Shown here: one piece after another, positions 1-8,380 of the stretch
Position numbering within the stretch: the first letter of the stretch is position 1
Layout of the letters: each line of letters starts with the position of its first letter
Assembly (NCBI GenBank): GCA_024195585.1
Contig: SWBL01000527.1
Location: 1 to 24,265 of the forward strand
Reading direction: 5' to 3'
Source of the DNA: Aureobasidium sp. EXF-3400
Taxonomy: Eukaryota; Ascomycota; Dothideomycetes; Dothideales; Saccotheciaceae
Length of the DNA: 24,265 nt
The notes under the pieces: model-generated
The model's database searches: none
What the model was told of the DNA's origin: nothing
Seen by the model: only the letters and a program-made list of their open reading frames with translations
Translations under genes and position numbers: made by a program

Positions 1-10
1 AAATCATAGA

Positions 11-140
11 CTCTCTATGGATATGTCTATGTTTCCAAGAAGACTGTGCCTTTTTATAGCATATACTCTATTCTCTGCGTAGTCGGAGTACGATGAGTTT
101 CATTGGGAGTTACAGACTTTGGCACACGGGGAGGAAGGAA
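11..140 (+). repeat. Dispersed repeat, copy A (direct, diverged)
   Basis: This stretch matches 5662-5790 in the same orientation, with conserved blocks in the same order and nearly the same spacing. The shared blocks are CTGTGCCTTTTTA, CGGAGTACGATG, TTGGRAGTTACAGACTTT and ACGGGGAGGAAG. Between the blocks the copies differ at many positions, often by transitions, so this is an old and decayed repeat. Similarity fades after the GGAAG near 140 and may extend left beyond the window edge. I see no coding capacity and cannot name the family; a relict LTR or MITE is possible. Confidence 0.7.
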
Positions 141-267
141 ACACGACATTATTGCCCACTGACAAGCGACGATCTTTCGACTTTCTGTCTCTGCTTCCGG
201 GAAAAGGTCTTTTTACAGGGTGAAATTCGGTGTACAATGGAGAACTTCATCACGCGGTCAAGAAGAG

Positions 268-268
268 C

Positions 269-347
<79 letters not shown>
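268..347 (+). repeat. (CAA)n trinucleotide microsatellite, about 27 units
   Basis: An uninterrupted run of CAA/ACA triplets ends in CAGCAG. It lies beyond the 3' end of the P450 gene. Read in one plus-strand frame it gives a run of threonines inside a 116-codon frame, but that frame has no other protein-like character and is probably not a gene. Such perfect runs are usually length-variable between strains. Confidence 0.95.
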
Positions 348-484
348 GCAGCCTCGCCTCCTGCCCATTTGAGAAAGAGCGCAACGAACCAAGCGTATCG
401 TAAGTTTGTTGGATTTGCAAAAAAGACGGATGGACATAACTGATCTATTCTATTCTATTCTATTCTATATCTTTTGGTTGCGGA

Positions 485-2211
485 TCAAGCCTCTGCACTC
501 TTGTGTTCCTTCTTGGAAGGCCACGTTGTTCGTCTCTTCGCTCTGACGAACAAGTTCATTGGTCTGATCAGCTGGAAGCTGGGATCATACTCGACCTCCT
601 CCTCCGAAGCCTTTGTGAACTCGTAGCGATAGATCAGCTCGCTCAAGATCACTCGGACCTCTTGCAAAGCAAAGTTGAAGCCGATGCACATTCTCGGACC
701 TGCCGCGAATGGCACGTAAGATCCCTTCGGTCTGTTCTTCGCGGCCTTTGTTGACCATCGATCTGGGTTGAACTTGTGGGGATCCTCCCACACAGCAGGG
801 TTGTTGTGGATATGGTGGATGGCCACGATCATGACCGCATCTTTGGGAATCTTGTAGCCTCCGGGCAAAATTGTATCGCTCAGAGCTGTGCGACCTGGTT
901 GGTAACTGGGGTTGTGCAGTCTCTGTGTCTCCTTGATGTACATGTCCAGGAAAGGCAGAGCGTTGGCAAGATCAGGAGTCCACTTGGTATCGTCTTGGAC
1001 ACCATAGTCGACCAACTCCTGCAAAAGACGCTCCTGGTTGCCAGGGTATTGGACGAGTCCGTAAACAAGCCAAGAAAGCAGAGACGCAGTAGTCACAAAG
1101 CCGGCACCAACAGCGACCAAGGTGGCAGGAGCTTGGTACTTCTCGGGCATCTTGTTGCCATCCTGATCAACAGCTCGGGCCAGGTAGTCGGCGATACAGT
1201 CGGCCTTGAGTGCAGCTTCAGAGATGGGGAGGTCCTCGGCGCCCTCGTTCTTGGCTTTCTCAATGGCCTCTTGCATGAGCTCGTTGAGTCTGGACTTGGT
1301 GTCCCTTAGCTCCTTGGGCTCGCCAAAGGGCAAATGACTGTACCAATCACCTCGAGTCGAGACTTTCTTGTTCAATTCGAGGTTCTTACCGACCTTGACG
1401 ACGAGCTCATGGAGCGGAGCATCAACACTGTCAAAGTGGTGGAGATCGATTCCTAACGCCAACTTGCCAATGGCGGTCGAGCCCATCTTGAACATGTAGG
1501 GGTAGACATTCCAAGCTTCCTCCTTCTCATCAAGCTCGTCAAAGACCTTGAAAGAAAGCTCAGCTGTCTTTTGCATCTGAGGCGTGTAGTGGCGAACGGC
1601 CTTGGGTGATAGTGCTGGAGCAAGGAATCTGTGCACGATAGTCCAAGCTTCGGTATTCGAGTCGCTGAGGAAGACACCAGCCATGGGTTCCTTGATCTGG
1701 TACAAAGGATGGTCCTTGTTAATTATCTTGGCCCAGTAACCTCCTTCGCCGAAACAGATGTTTGCGATCTCGGGCGAGTTGGTGTAGTACGTCGTACGAC
1801 CCATGTCTGTGGTCTTGATCACAGGGCCATAACTTTCAAACATTCTCTGGTGGTTTCCAAGATGGTCGGGATACACTTCGAGATATGAACCTGCGATAGG
1901 GACACCGCGGGGACCAGGTGGCTCTCTTGCCTCGCGACCATCTATCGAGATGCCAATGGGCGACTTTGCTTCCTCGACATCGGCGAGGTCAACCAATTGT
2001 GTTTCTCCCGATTGGAAGGCAATTCCTGACAATGATAATTCAGCACAAGGTGTCTATCAAGAATACCTTCATACTCACCAGACGGTGCGGCAACGCCAAA
2101 GTATTGCCCGACATCCTCCTTGAGAGTATCGATGTCGTGAGTGAAGTCGACCTCTATCTCCTGTGCGGTGGATGCGTCTTCACCAAGCAGGAAGAAAGAT
2201 TTGATAGTCAT
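485..2211 (-). CDS. Cytochrome P450 with N-terminal beta-grasp-like domain, no membrane anchor
   Basis: Model: complement(join(485..2025,2079..2211)), 557 aa. The intron at 2026-2078 runs GTGAGT..CAG and splicing keeps the frame. The frame is open upstream of 2211, but the first ATG is at 2211. Residues 1 to about 75 look like a small ubiquitin-like/beta-grasp domain (VDFTHDIDTLKEDVGQYFGV, then PIGISIDG), and no transmembrane helix is seen. The P450 fold follows: proline-rich PPGPRGVP (80-87), I-helix GAGFVTT (351-357), ExxR in KETQR (410-413), FNPDRW (463-468) and the haem loop FAAGPRMCIG (484-493) with Cys491 as the iron ligand. The I-helix consensus (A/G)Gx(D/E)T(T/S) has Val355 in place of the acid, which is unusual for a classical monooxygenase. 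The substrate is unknown. The gene is divergent from a b5/b5-reductase fusion, a plausible electron donor. Certain as a P450; the role is not known. Confidence 0.93.
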
Positions 2212-2936
2212 GATGGACAAAACGAACTGATTGAAGTGTGTTTAGGTGAATGCCTCTATGGCGTATTCTACACACAAAGGTCAAGATATATGAATTCTAC
2301 TCGCTACTCGAACGCAGTTGAGGTCACCAAGCACAAGACATGCTGGTCTTTTCGACGTCATACGTGGACAAGTTGGGAAGTACAGTATGACCATTGCGGC
2401 ACATCCGGTGCGACGTTGCCGTTTCTGTATACTTGATGATCAAGTCTAGTCCGCGGGCCTAGGTTAAGCACCATCGTTATCGAGTCAAATCTGTCTCGAA
2501 CGTGTTTTTGGAGATGATTTGATAGGCTGACATCACTCGACTCTGCGCCAGCTTGTGGGTTCGAGCTACGTACAACAGGAGTGGCTGAATGCCTCGGTGG
2601 TTACAGGGGTCGATGTGCAGGATTTAGACTCACCGACGCGTCCAACGGTGCCGAGGTAGCGGTGACATGAACTCAAAAGTGCATACAAACTGGTTCCGAC
2701 CTCCGAGGACCGTTCGCACCAATTCCTTTTTAGGTACATACTCAAATCAGACCGTGAATTGTATGTATGGAGGCAAGCCCGGAACAATGACGATGGTGCA
2801 CGGTTGGCTAGAACTTGTGGCAATGCATGAGGTCAAGCTGTAAATACAACCATTGCAACCCCAGTACAATTGTGTCTGTTCTATCTAATCAAATCACCAA
2901 GACTTCCTACAGCACAGCCTTGCCATCTTATTCACA
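2212..2936. promoter_or_regulatory. Shared divergent promoter of the P450 and b5 reductase genes
   Basis: These 725 bp separate the two start codons (2211 minus, 2937 plus), so both genes must draw control from here. Visible candidate sites are the perfect inverted CTTGA-TGA-TCAAG at 2432-2444 and CCGCGG at 2451-2456, the latter resembling paired half-sites of Zn2Cys6 regulators. No convincing TATA box was found and no reading frame here looks coding. Co-regulation is inferred. Confidence 0.55.
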
Positions 2937-4368
2937 ATGTCGGACGACCTCAAGGAGATCACACAAGAAGAAGTGAAGAAGCACAACAAGAAGGACGACA
3001 TCTGGATCATCGTTCATGGCAAAGGTATGCTTGAACTATTATCTCACCGGGTCGTACTTTACACTAATTGCTGATGCAGTTTACGATGTGACTAAATATC
3101 TCGAGGATCACCCTGGAGGCGCGCCATCCTTGATTGAAGTGGCGGGTCAGGACGCGACGGCTGCTTTCGAAGATGTCGGACACTCATCTGATGCTCGTGA
3201 GACCATGGGTCAATTCGTCATCGGCAACCTCGAGGGCTACCAGCCAGATGAGGATGATTTGGGTGATTCAAAGCCAAAGGAACTGCCCTTGCTGGTCAGA
3301 ATCGCCCAAGCTCATGACGAGGGTTCCAAGTCCTCTTCTACCGAGAAGCTCGCCCGCAGCCTCCTGAAGGGTGTTATTGGCGGAGGTGGAGCATTCCTCG
3401 CATATGAGCTTGTTGCCAGATCTCCCGTTGTCGGGTGGCTGCATCTCCAACACGGTGGCTTCTGGAGGGGTATCCTTCTTGCCTTTATTGCAACCTTCTC
3501 GACGTCGGCGACATTGCTGCTTTATCTTGGTCGCCACTTCAAGCAGCACACCATCTCCGACTGGCCAACACACTACAAGCCACCGACAGTTGCAAAGCCT
3601 GTCACCGAAGCTGCTGGTTTCCTCAAGCCCCAAGAGTATCAGACACTGCCTCTGGTTAAGAAGGACAAGCTGTCGTCCAACACATACCGTTTTGTATTCA
3701 AGCTTCCCAAGGACGACATGGTTCTTGGACTTCCCATTGGTCAGCATCTGAGTATCCGCGGTGAGGCCAATGGCAAGACTGTTTCAAGGTCCTATACTCC
3801 GGTCTCGAACAACCACGACAAGGGAGAATTGAGACTCGTGATCAAGATGTACCCTGATGGTCAACTCACCGGTGGTTATCTCGAGGACGTCCAAGTCGGC
3901 GATGAAGTCGAGTTCCGAGGCCCTAAAGGCGCCATGAAGTATGGACGAGGACTTGCCAACGAAATTGGTATGATCGCTGGAGGTACCGGAATCACTCCCA
4001 TGTACCAGATCATCCGCGCCATCTGTGAGAACCCTCGAGACAAGACAAAGGTCACTCTGTTGTACGGAAGTGTATCTGAAAAGGACAGGCTCCTGCATAA
4101 AGAATTGGAGGAGTTCCAAGAGAAGTACCCAGACAACTTCAGAGTCATCCATGTGCTCAGTAAGCCCAGCGAGAGCTGGAAGGGTGCTAAGGGTTTCATC
4201 AACAAAGATATGGTACAGAAGGAGTTGCCGGGACCTCAAAAGAAGAACAAGATCCTGCTCTGTGGACCTCCACCTTTGGTCAACAGCATGAAGGATGCGC
4301 TCTCAGAGCTTGGATTCGAGAAGCCAGGCGCTGTTTCAAGATTGACCGACCAAGTTTTCTGCTTCTAG
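2937..4368 (+). CDS. Cytochrome b5 / NADH-cytochrome b5 reductase fusion
   Basis: Model: join(2937..3024,3080..4368), 458 aa. The intron at 3025-3079 runs GTATGC..GCAG and joins HGK to VYDVTKYLEDHPGG. Domains in order: cytochrome b5 (residues about 5-80) with haem ligands His40 in HPGG and His64 in GHSSDA; a linker with hydrophobic stretches at about 125-141 and 157-178 that may anchor the protein in a membrane; and a ferredoxin-reductase module with the FAD motif RSYTPVSN (266-273), the nucleotide motif GGTGITPM (330-337) and CGPPP (424-428). It ends in the family-typical DQVFCF. The family moves electrons from NADH through FAD to haem b5 and on to P450s, desaturases or sterol enzymes. Here the b5 acceptor is built in. 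The divergent P450 next door is an obvious candidate partner, by inference. All key motifs are intact. Confidence 0.93.
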
Positions 4369-5661
4369 GCCTAAGAAACCTGGGCGCGTGGGAATAGTGA
4401 CATGGATCATGCAACATGGTCACCGATTGACATGATAAAAATAATAGAAGCAAGCAGTTCAAGTAGATGCAAATAGACACAATAGAATTTCCTTTCTCGT
4501 CACTGTTCTCACCTCCCGAAAAACGTGATCGATCTTCGATATCCATAGTCTGAGTGGGAACCCGTGGCGACGCCAGAAAGAGTGCTGTTGTTTACCGACT
4601 TGGCCGACGATTCGGCAAGCAAACGGAAGATGTGCAATCTTTTGGTTCTGATATCAAAAGGGACTCAACAAAAGCCACGTGGTTTTTACCTACCTTATTC
4701 TGTGCCGCTCCTCCCAGTTGGTTAAAACCATCCCACCGAGCCGCCGCGTACGGGCAAGGCGCGGCTGTTATTAGAGGTAGAATGGGGCGTGATTGTCGTG
4801 AGGCTAAATCAATTCGAGTTGCCGTTGATACAGCGGCCCGACGACTCCTGCCTCTCTGTGTGCTGTAGACAGTTACAGTGTCGCTATATAAATGTACAAT
4901 ACTTCGTAAAGAATGTGTCCAGAGAGAGGACCCATTATAGGCTATCTCGATGGCAAGCGCTGTATTCGAAATACAACTATACATTTTGATAGCTGATAAT
5001 TATCTCACATCTTGAAATGGAGAAAGGGTTAGTCACAAAGTTGTGACTGTCTTTCAGCAAACGGAGAGGTAAGTGGCGTTGCACTGTTCGGCAAGAGGAC
5101 AAGTATTCGGCGCACTGGTCGGAGGAGTAGCATCGGTTCCGGAGCGATCGGGCGTCCTGTGTGATGTTGAATAAGCGCTCTTGCAGTTATGGTTTGCAAT
5201 AAGCGAGCTGCATGCGTTCTTTCCGGTCATGACAAGAAAGAGTTACTTGCGGACTCAGGGGCGCCAGCCGTTCGGCCCGGCGCGGGCTTCTGGATCATCA
5301 CAGGTTATCAGGGTGTGCAGATCCGTCGTCTTCCGCAGCGACGAGTCGACGACAGCTCCATGCTCCATCCCCAGTCCCCAAACATCCTCCACATATTCCT
5401 ACGTCACATGTATTGTACTTGTCCTTGGATGGTTGACCTCGGTCTCACGATTCAATTCTGTTGAGGTATTATCGAAGTCTGCCGGCCATGCTTCGTTGGC
5501 AGCGACATGTCGGTCAACTTCGCAAGCTGCATTGCATGTCCTGACAGCAGTGATGCGTGCTTGCTTTGTCGAACCTCCGCGTGTACTAAAAAGAAGCTGT
5601 GAGAATGCACAGTACTATGAGGAAACAGGGAGATATCCATTGAGAAGCGACAGTTTACCAG

Positions 5662-5790
5662 CTCTCGGTGGACATGGTTCTTCTCCAAGAACATCTGTGC
5701 CTTTTTACAACGTACTTTTTGCTTGTCGCCACCCGCGGAGTACGATGGAACCTTGGAAGTTACAGACTTTAGACCACGGGGAGGAAGAAT
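5662..5790 (+). repeat. Dispersed repeat, copy B (direct, diverged)
   Basis: Counterpart of 11-140 in direct orientation. It shares CTGTGCCTTTTTA (5695-5707), CGGAGTACGATG, TTGG(A/G)AGTTACAGACTTT and ACGGGGAGGAAG (ending near 5788) with similar spacing. Divergence between the blocks is high. The two copies flank the P450/b5-reductase pair. The exact ends and any target-site duplication cannot be fixed by eye. Confidence 0.7.
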
Positions 5791-5892
5791 AATAATGGCA
5801 AACATGTCAAATTGTCAATCGAACCTCGGCCAACGGTCAAGCTTGAAGCTCCAAGGACCCTGAACGGTTGCCAACACGTCATCGCAGCATAC

Positions 5893-5919
5893 ATAGAGAG
5901 CTCAAATAAATAGAGAGCT
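5893..5919 (+). promoter_or_regulatory. Direct repeat ATAGAGAGCT x2 with A/T-rich spacer
   Basis: Two exact copies of ATAGAGAGCT (5893-5902 and 5910-5919) flank an AAATAAAT-like spacer, about 100-130 bp before the ATG of the dehydrogenase-propeller gene. The position suits a core promoter or an activator site. This rests only on repetition and placement. Confidence 0.3.
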
Positions 5920-6022
5920 TGACGGATGTTAGCTGGACTTTTGCCATCACAGCACTTCATCTATATCAATTCACCCTTGACCAGCATACACTTTACAGCT
6001 AAAAGACTTTATCCCGAACACA

Positions 6023-7873
6023 ATGCCAGAGCTCACAGTCGAGGCCATCAAAGGCCGTCCCGTGGCTGTACTCGGTGGTGGTGTTTTAGGACGAAGAATT
6101 GCATGTGTATGGGCCGCTGCCGGCTACACCGTACATATTCGCGACCCTTCTGAAGAACAGCGCAATGCTGCCATCCACTATGTTGAGCAGAACATCGCCT
6201 CGTACGCCAAAACCATATCAAACTCAAAGCCCGGCAAGGCCGTTGCTTTCGAAGACTTGGAACCCGCAGTCAAGGATGCCTGGACTGTGATCGAAGCAGT
6301 GCCCGAAAAGCTAGAGATCAAGATCGACACCTTTGCAGACCTTGCAAAACTGACAAAGAAGGATTGTCTTTTGGTCAGTAACTCGAGCAGCTACAAGAGT
6401 GGAGAAATGCTGGACAAGGTCGATGACGCTACCAAGAAGCGTATCCTCAATACCCACTACATGATGCCACCAGACAACAGAATCGTCGAACTGATGACGG
6501 ATGGTTTCACCGACGAGGACATCTTCCCCTTTTACGTCGAAAGACTGAAGGAGTGTGGTATGAGCCCAATCGTGGCGCGCAGGCAGAGTACTGGCTTTGT
6601 GTTCAACCGTATTTGGGCGGCTATCAAGCGTGAAGTCCTTACTGTGCTCAGTGAGGGCGTCAGTACTCCTGAAGAGGTGGATCGTGTGTGGTTGGAGATG
6701 TTTGCCGGAGGCAAGGCTGGACCTTGCGCCATGATGGACGGCGTCGGTCTCGATACCGTCGTCTTCATCGAGCAGCACTACGTCAAGGAGCGCGGACTTC
6801 CAACCAAGGACACTGTCGACTTCCTCCAGTCCAACTATGTCGACAAAGGCGCACTCGGCGCCAAGAGTGGAAAGGGAGGTCTTTACCCTGCTGGCCACAC
6901 GACCAAGGCGACTGGTGAAGAGTCTAGCCACCACGACAATCTGCACGCTCCAACTCTGTACTATCTCGACCTTGGACTGAACAGCAAGGACGGTATCATG
7001 CAGTCAGGCAAGATCGTGGCTCAATCAGCATCCGGCAAAGACCCCAGAACACTGGTTTCGAACTTGACCATGCCTGATGGTCTCGACATCTCCGTCAAGG
7101 ACAACCGCATCTACTGGACCAACATGGGCGTCCCCACCGAGAATGACGGAAGCGTCCAATCGTGCAAACTCGACGGTTCAGACGTCAAGGAAATTGTAAA
7201 GAAGGGTGACGTACACACCCCCAAGCAACTCATCATCGACCAAAAGAACAACAAGCTCTACTTCTGCGACCGCGAAGGTCTTAGGGTCATGAGATGCAAC
7301 CTCGATGGCAGCGATCACGAAACCCTAGTCCAGAATGGCGACTGGAAGATCAAAGAAGAAACCCAAGACTGTTTAAGATGGTGCGTCGGCATCTCGGTCG
7401 ACAACAAAAACGGCTACTTCTACTGGACCCAAAAAGGCACCAGCAAAGGCGGCAAAGGCAAGATCTTCAGAGCAAAGCTGCAAATGCCTTCCGGTGAGAC
7501 CGCCGCCAACAGATCAGACATCGAGACCGTCTTCTCCGGTCTTCCCGAGCCTATTGACCTCGAAATCGACGAGGAGAGCGGAAAAATGTTCTGGACAGAC
7601 AGAGGCGACCCGCCAATGGGCAACACCATCAACAGCGTTGACCTGAGTGCTCTCACACACGTTCAAGATGCGAGCGACAACCCCAAGTACAACATCTTGG
7701 CCCATAACTTGCACGAAGCAATCGGCCTCAAGCTGGACAAGAAGAACCAGCACATTTACGCTACTGATCTGGGTGGCTTCGTGTACAGATTCGACCTTGA
7801 TGGCCAGAACAAGAAGAGAATCGTTGATGTCGAAGACAGAGCATTCTCTGGTATCACCCTTGCACACGTTTGA
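6023..7873 (+). CDS. 3-hydroxyacyl-CoA dehydrogenase fused to six-bladed YWTD-type propeller
   Basis: One uninterrupted frame of 616 aa, with ATG in the favourable context CACAATGCC. Residues 12 to about 290 are a 3-hydroxyacyl-CoA dehydrogenase: Rossmann motif VAVLGGGVLG (14-23), EAVPE (91-95), SNSSS (119-123), catalytic His145 in THYMMPP, Glu156, Asn195 in FVFNRI, then the helical C-domain. Family members oxidise 3-hydroxyacyl-CoA or related hydroxy acids with NAD. Residues about 310-616 hold six spaced propeller motifs: LYYLDLG, IYWTNMG, LYFCDREG, FYWTQKG, MFWTDRG and IYATDLGG, with LDGSD turns, as in LDL-receptor YWTD or NHL/SMP-30-like propellers. No signal peptide is seen, so a cytosolic enzyme with an intracellular propeller is likely. 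The propeller's role (scaffold, ligand binding or a second activity such as lactonase) is unknown. The absence of any stop or splice site between the halves supports a true fusion. Confidence 0.92.
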   Translation: MPELTVEAIKGRPVAVLGGGVLGRRIACVWAAAGYTVHIRDPSEEQRNAAIHYVEQNIASYAKTISNSKPGKAVAFEDLEPAVKDAWTVIEAVPEKLEIKIDTFADLAKLTKKDCLLVSNSSSYKSGEMLDKVDDATKKRILNTHYMMPPDNRIVELMTDGFTDEDIFPFYVERLKECGMSPIVARRQSTGFVFNRIWAAIKREVLTVLSEGVSTPEEVDRVWLEMFAGGKAGPCAMMDGVGLDTVVFIEQHYVKERGLPTKDTVDFLQSNYVDKGALGAKSGKGGLYPAGHTTKATGEESSHHDNLHAPTLYYLDLGLNSKDGIMQSGKIVAQSASGKDPRTLVSNLTMPDGLDISVKDNRIYWTNMGVPTENDGSVQSCKLDGSDVKEIVKKGDVHTPKQLIIDQKNNKLYFCDREGLRVMRCNLDGSDHETLVQNGDWKIKEETQDCLRWCVGISVDNKNGYFYWTQKGTSKGGKGKIFRAKLQMPSGETAANRSDIETVFSGLPEPIDLEIDEESGKMFWTDRGDPPMGNTINSVDLSALTHVQDASDNPKYNILAHNLHEAIGLKLDKKNQHIYATDLGGFVYRFDLDGQNKKRIVDVEDRAFSGITLAHV

Positions 7874-8380
7874 GATTCTTCACAGAGAAAAGTCATATAT
7901 GGGATAGATGGGATAGATGAATAGATGAAATAGACGAATATATAGGTTAACGGAGTTAATGTTTATACCTTCTATTACTACGGCTCGCCAGACGTTTCCA
8001 ATTTTTTGGGTGTGATTTAAGGTAGCGGCTTCGTTGGACAGCGTGTACATGCTTCAGTCTGAGTTCACAAGGATCAACACAAATCGGAGGTTTAACCAAA
8101 GTCGAAATAAGGATTTTGTAAGTCACGCACTATTCAACGGAAGTCAGACTCCCTGTATATATTTGGTTTTTTCTTATATCAAAACAGCCTTTCAAGTTTC
8201 CTGGAAACAGTGCGGCATAGTAAAACAAGTTGTTTAGTATTGATAGAAGAAAAGAGGACTAGTTCGAAAAGAGTTCTATAGACATTATTAAAAGGTGTAT
8301 ACTATTATTCATTCATCATAGCCAGTTCGGCAAATCCTTTCCCTTTCCATGGCTCCTTCATGTAATCTCCGTTTGCCTTC
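7874..8380. other. Convergent intergenic region
   Basis: This 507-bp stretch lies between the 3' ends of the dehydrogenase-propeller gene and the long disordered-protein gene. It is A/T-rich with short GATA-type repeats at 7901-7941. No gene, terminator hairpin or RNA gene is evident. Confidence 0.5.
7901..7941 (+). repeat. Imperfect GGGATAGAT / GAATAGAT tandem repeat
   Basis: About five imperfect 8-9 bp units of the type GGGATAGAT, GAATAGAT, GAAATAGAC and GAATATAT start some 28 bp after the stop codon of the dehydrogenase-propeller gene. They probably lie in its 3' untranslated region. The GATA cores may be incidental to the repeat. Confidence 0.6.

Larger units (their letters stand above)
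1..484. other. Intergenic region, left edge
   Basis: No credible gene is visible. The stretch holds repeat copy A, the CAA microsatellite, and four CTATT pentamers at 445-464 just after the P450 stop codon, in its presumed 3' untranslated region. Confidence 0.6.
4369..6022. other. Intergenic region with repeat copy B
   Basis: About 1.65 kb without a credible gene. Open frames of 60-200 codons on both strands lack domain-like sequence. Apart from repeat copy B (5662-5790) and the promoter repeat near 5900, I see no tRNA, rRNA or recognisable transposon gene. The part from about 5180 to 5660 could be further decayed repeat, but nothing in the window confirms this. Confidence 0.5.

Noticed and set aside
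93..443. 116-codon plus-strand frame with a run of threonines
   Set aside because: It is produced by the CAA microsatellite, and the flanks lie in a decayed repeat and show no protein-like pattern.
2212..2220. Start of the P450 at 2220
   Set aside because: The codon there is TTG; the first ATG in the frame is at 2211.
2551..2575. GGGTTCGAGC, resembling a tRNA B box
   Set aside because: There is no matching A box, acceptor stem or anticodon arm around it. The other TTCGA-containing spacer sites (near 5570, 5820 and 16625) also fail.
4554..5805. Overlapping 90-200 codon frames between the reductase and dehydrogenase genes
   Set aside because: They occur on both strands with no domain-like sequence, no splice support and irregular composition, so a gene is not supported.
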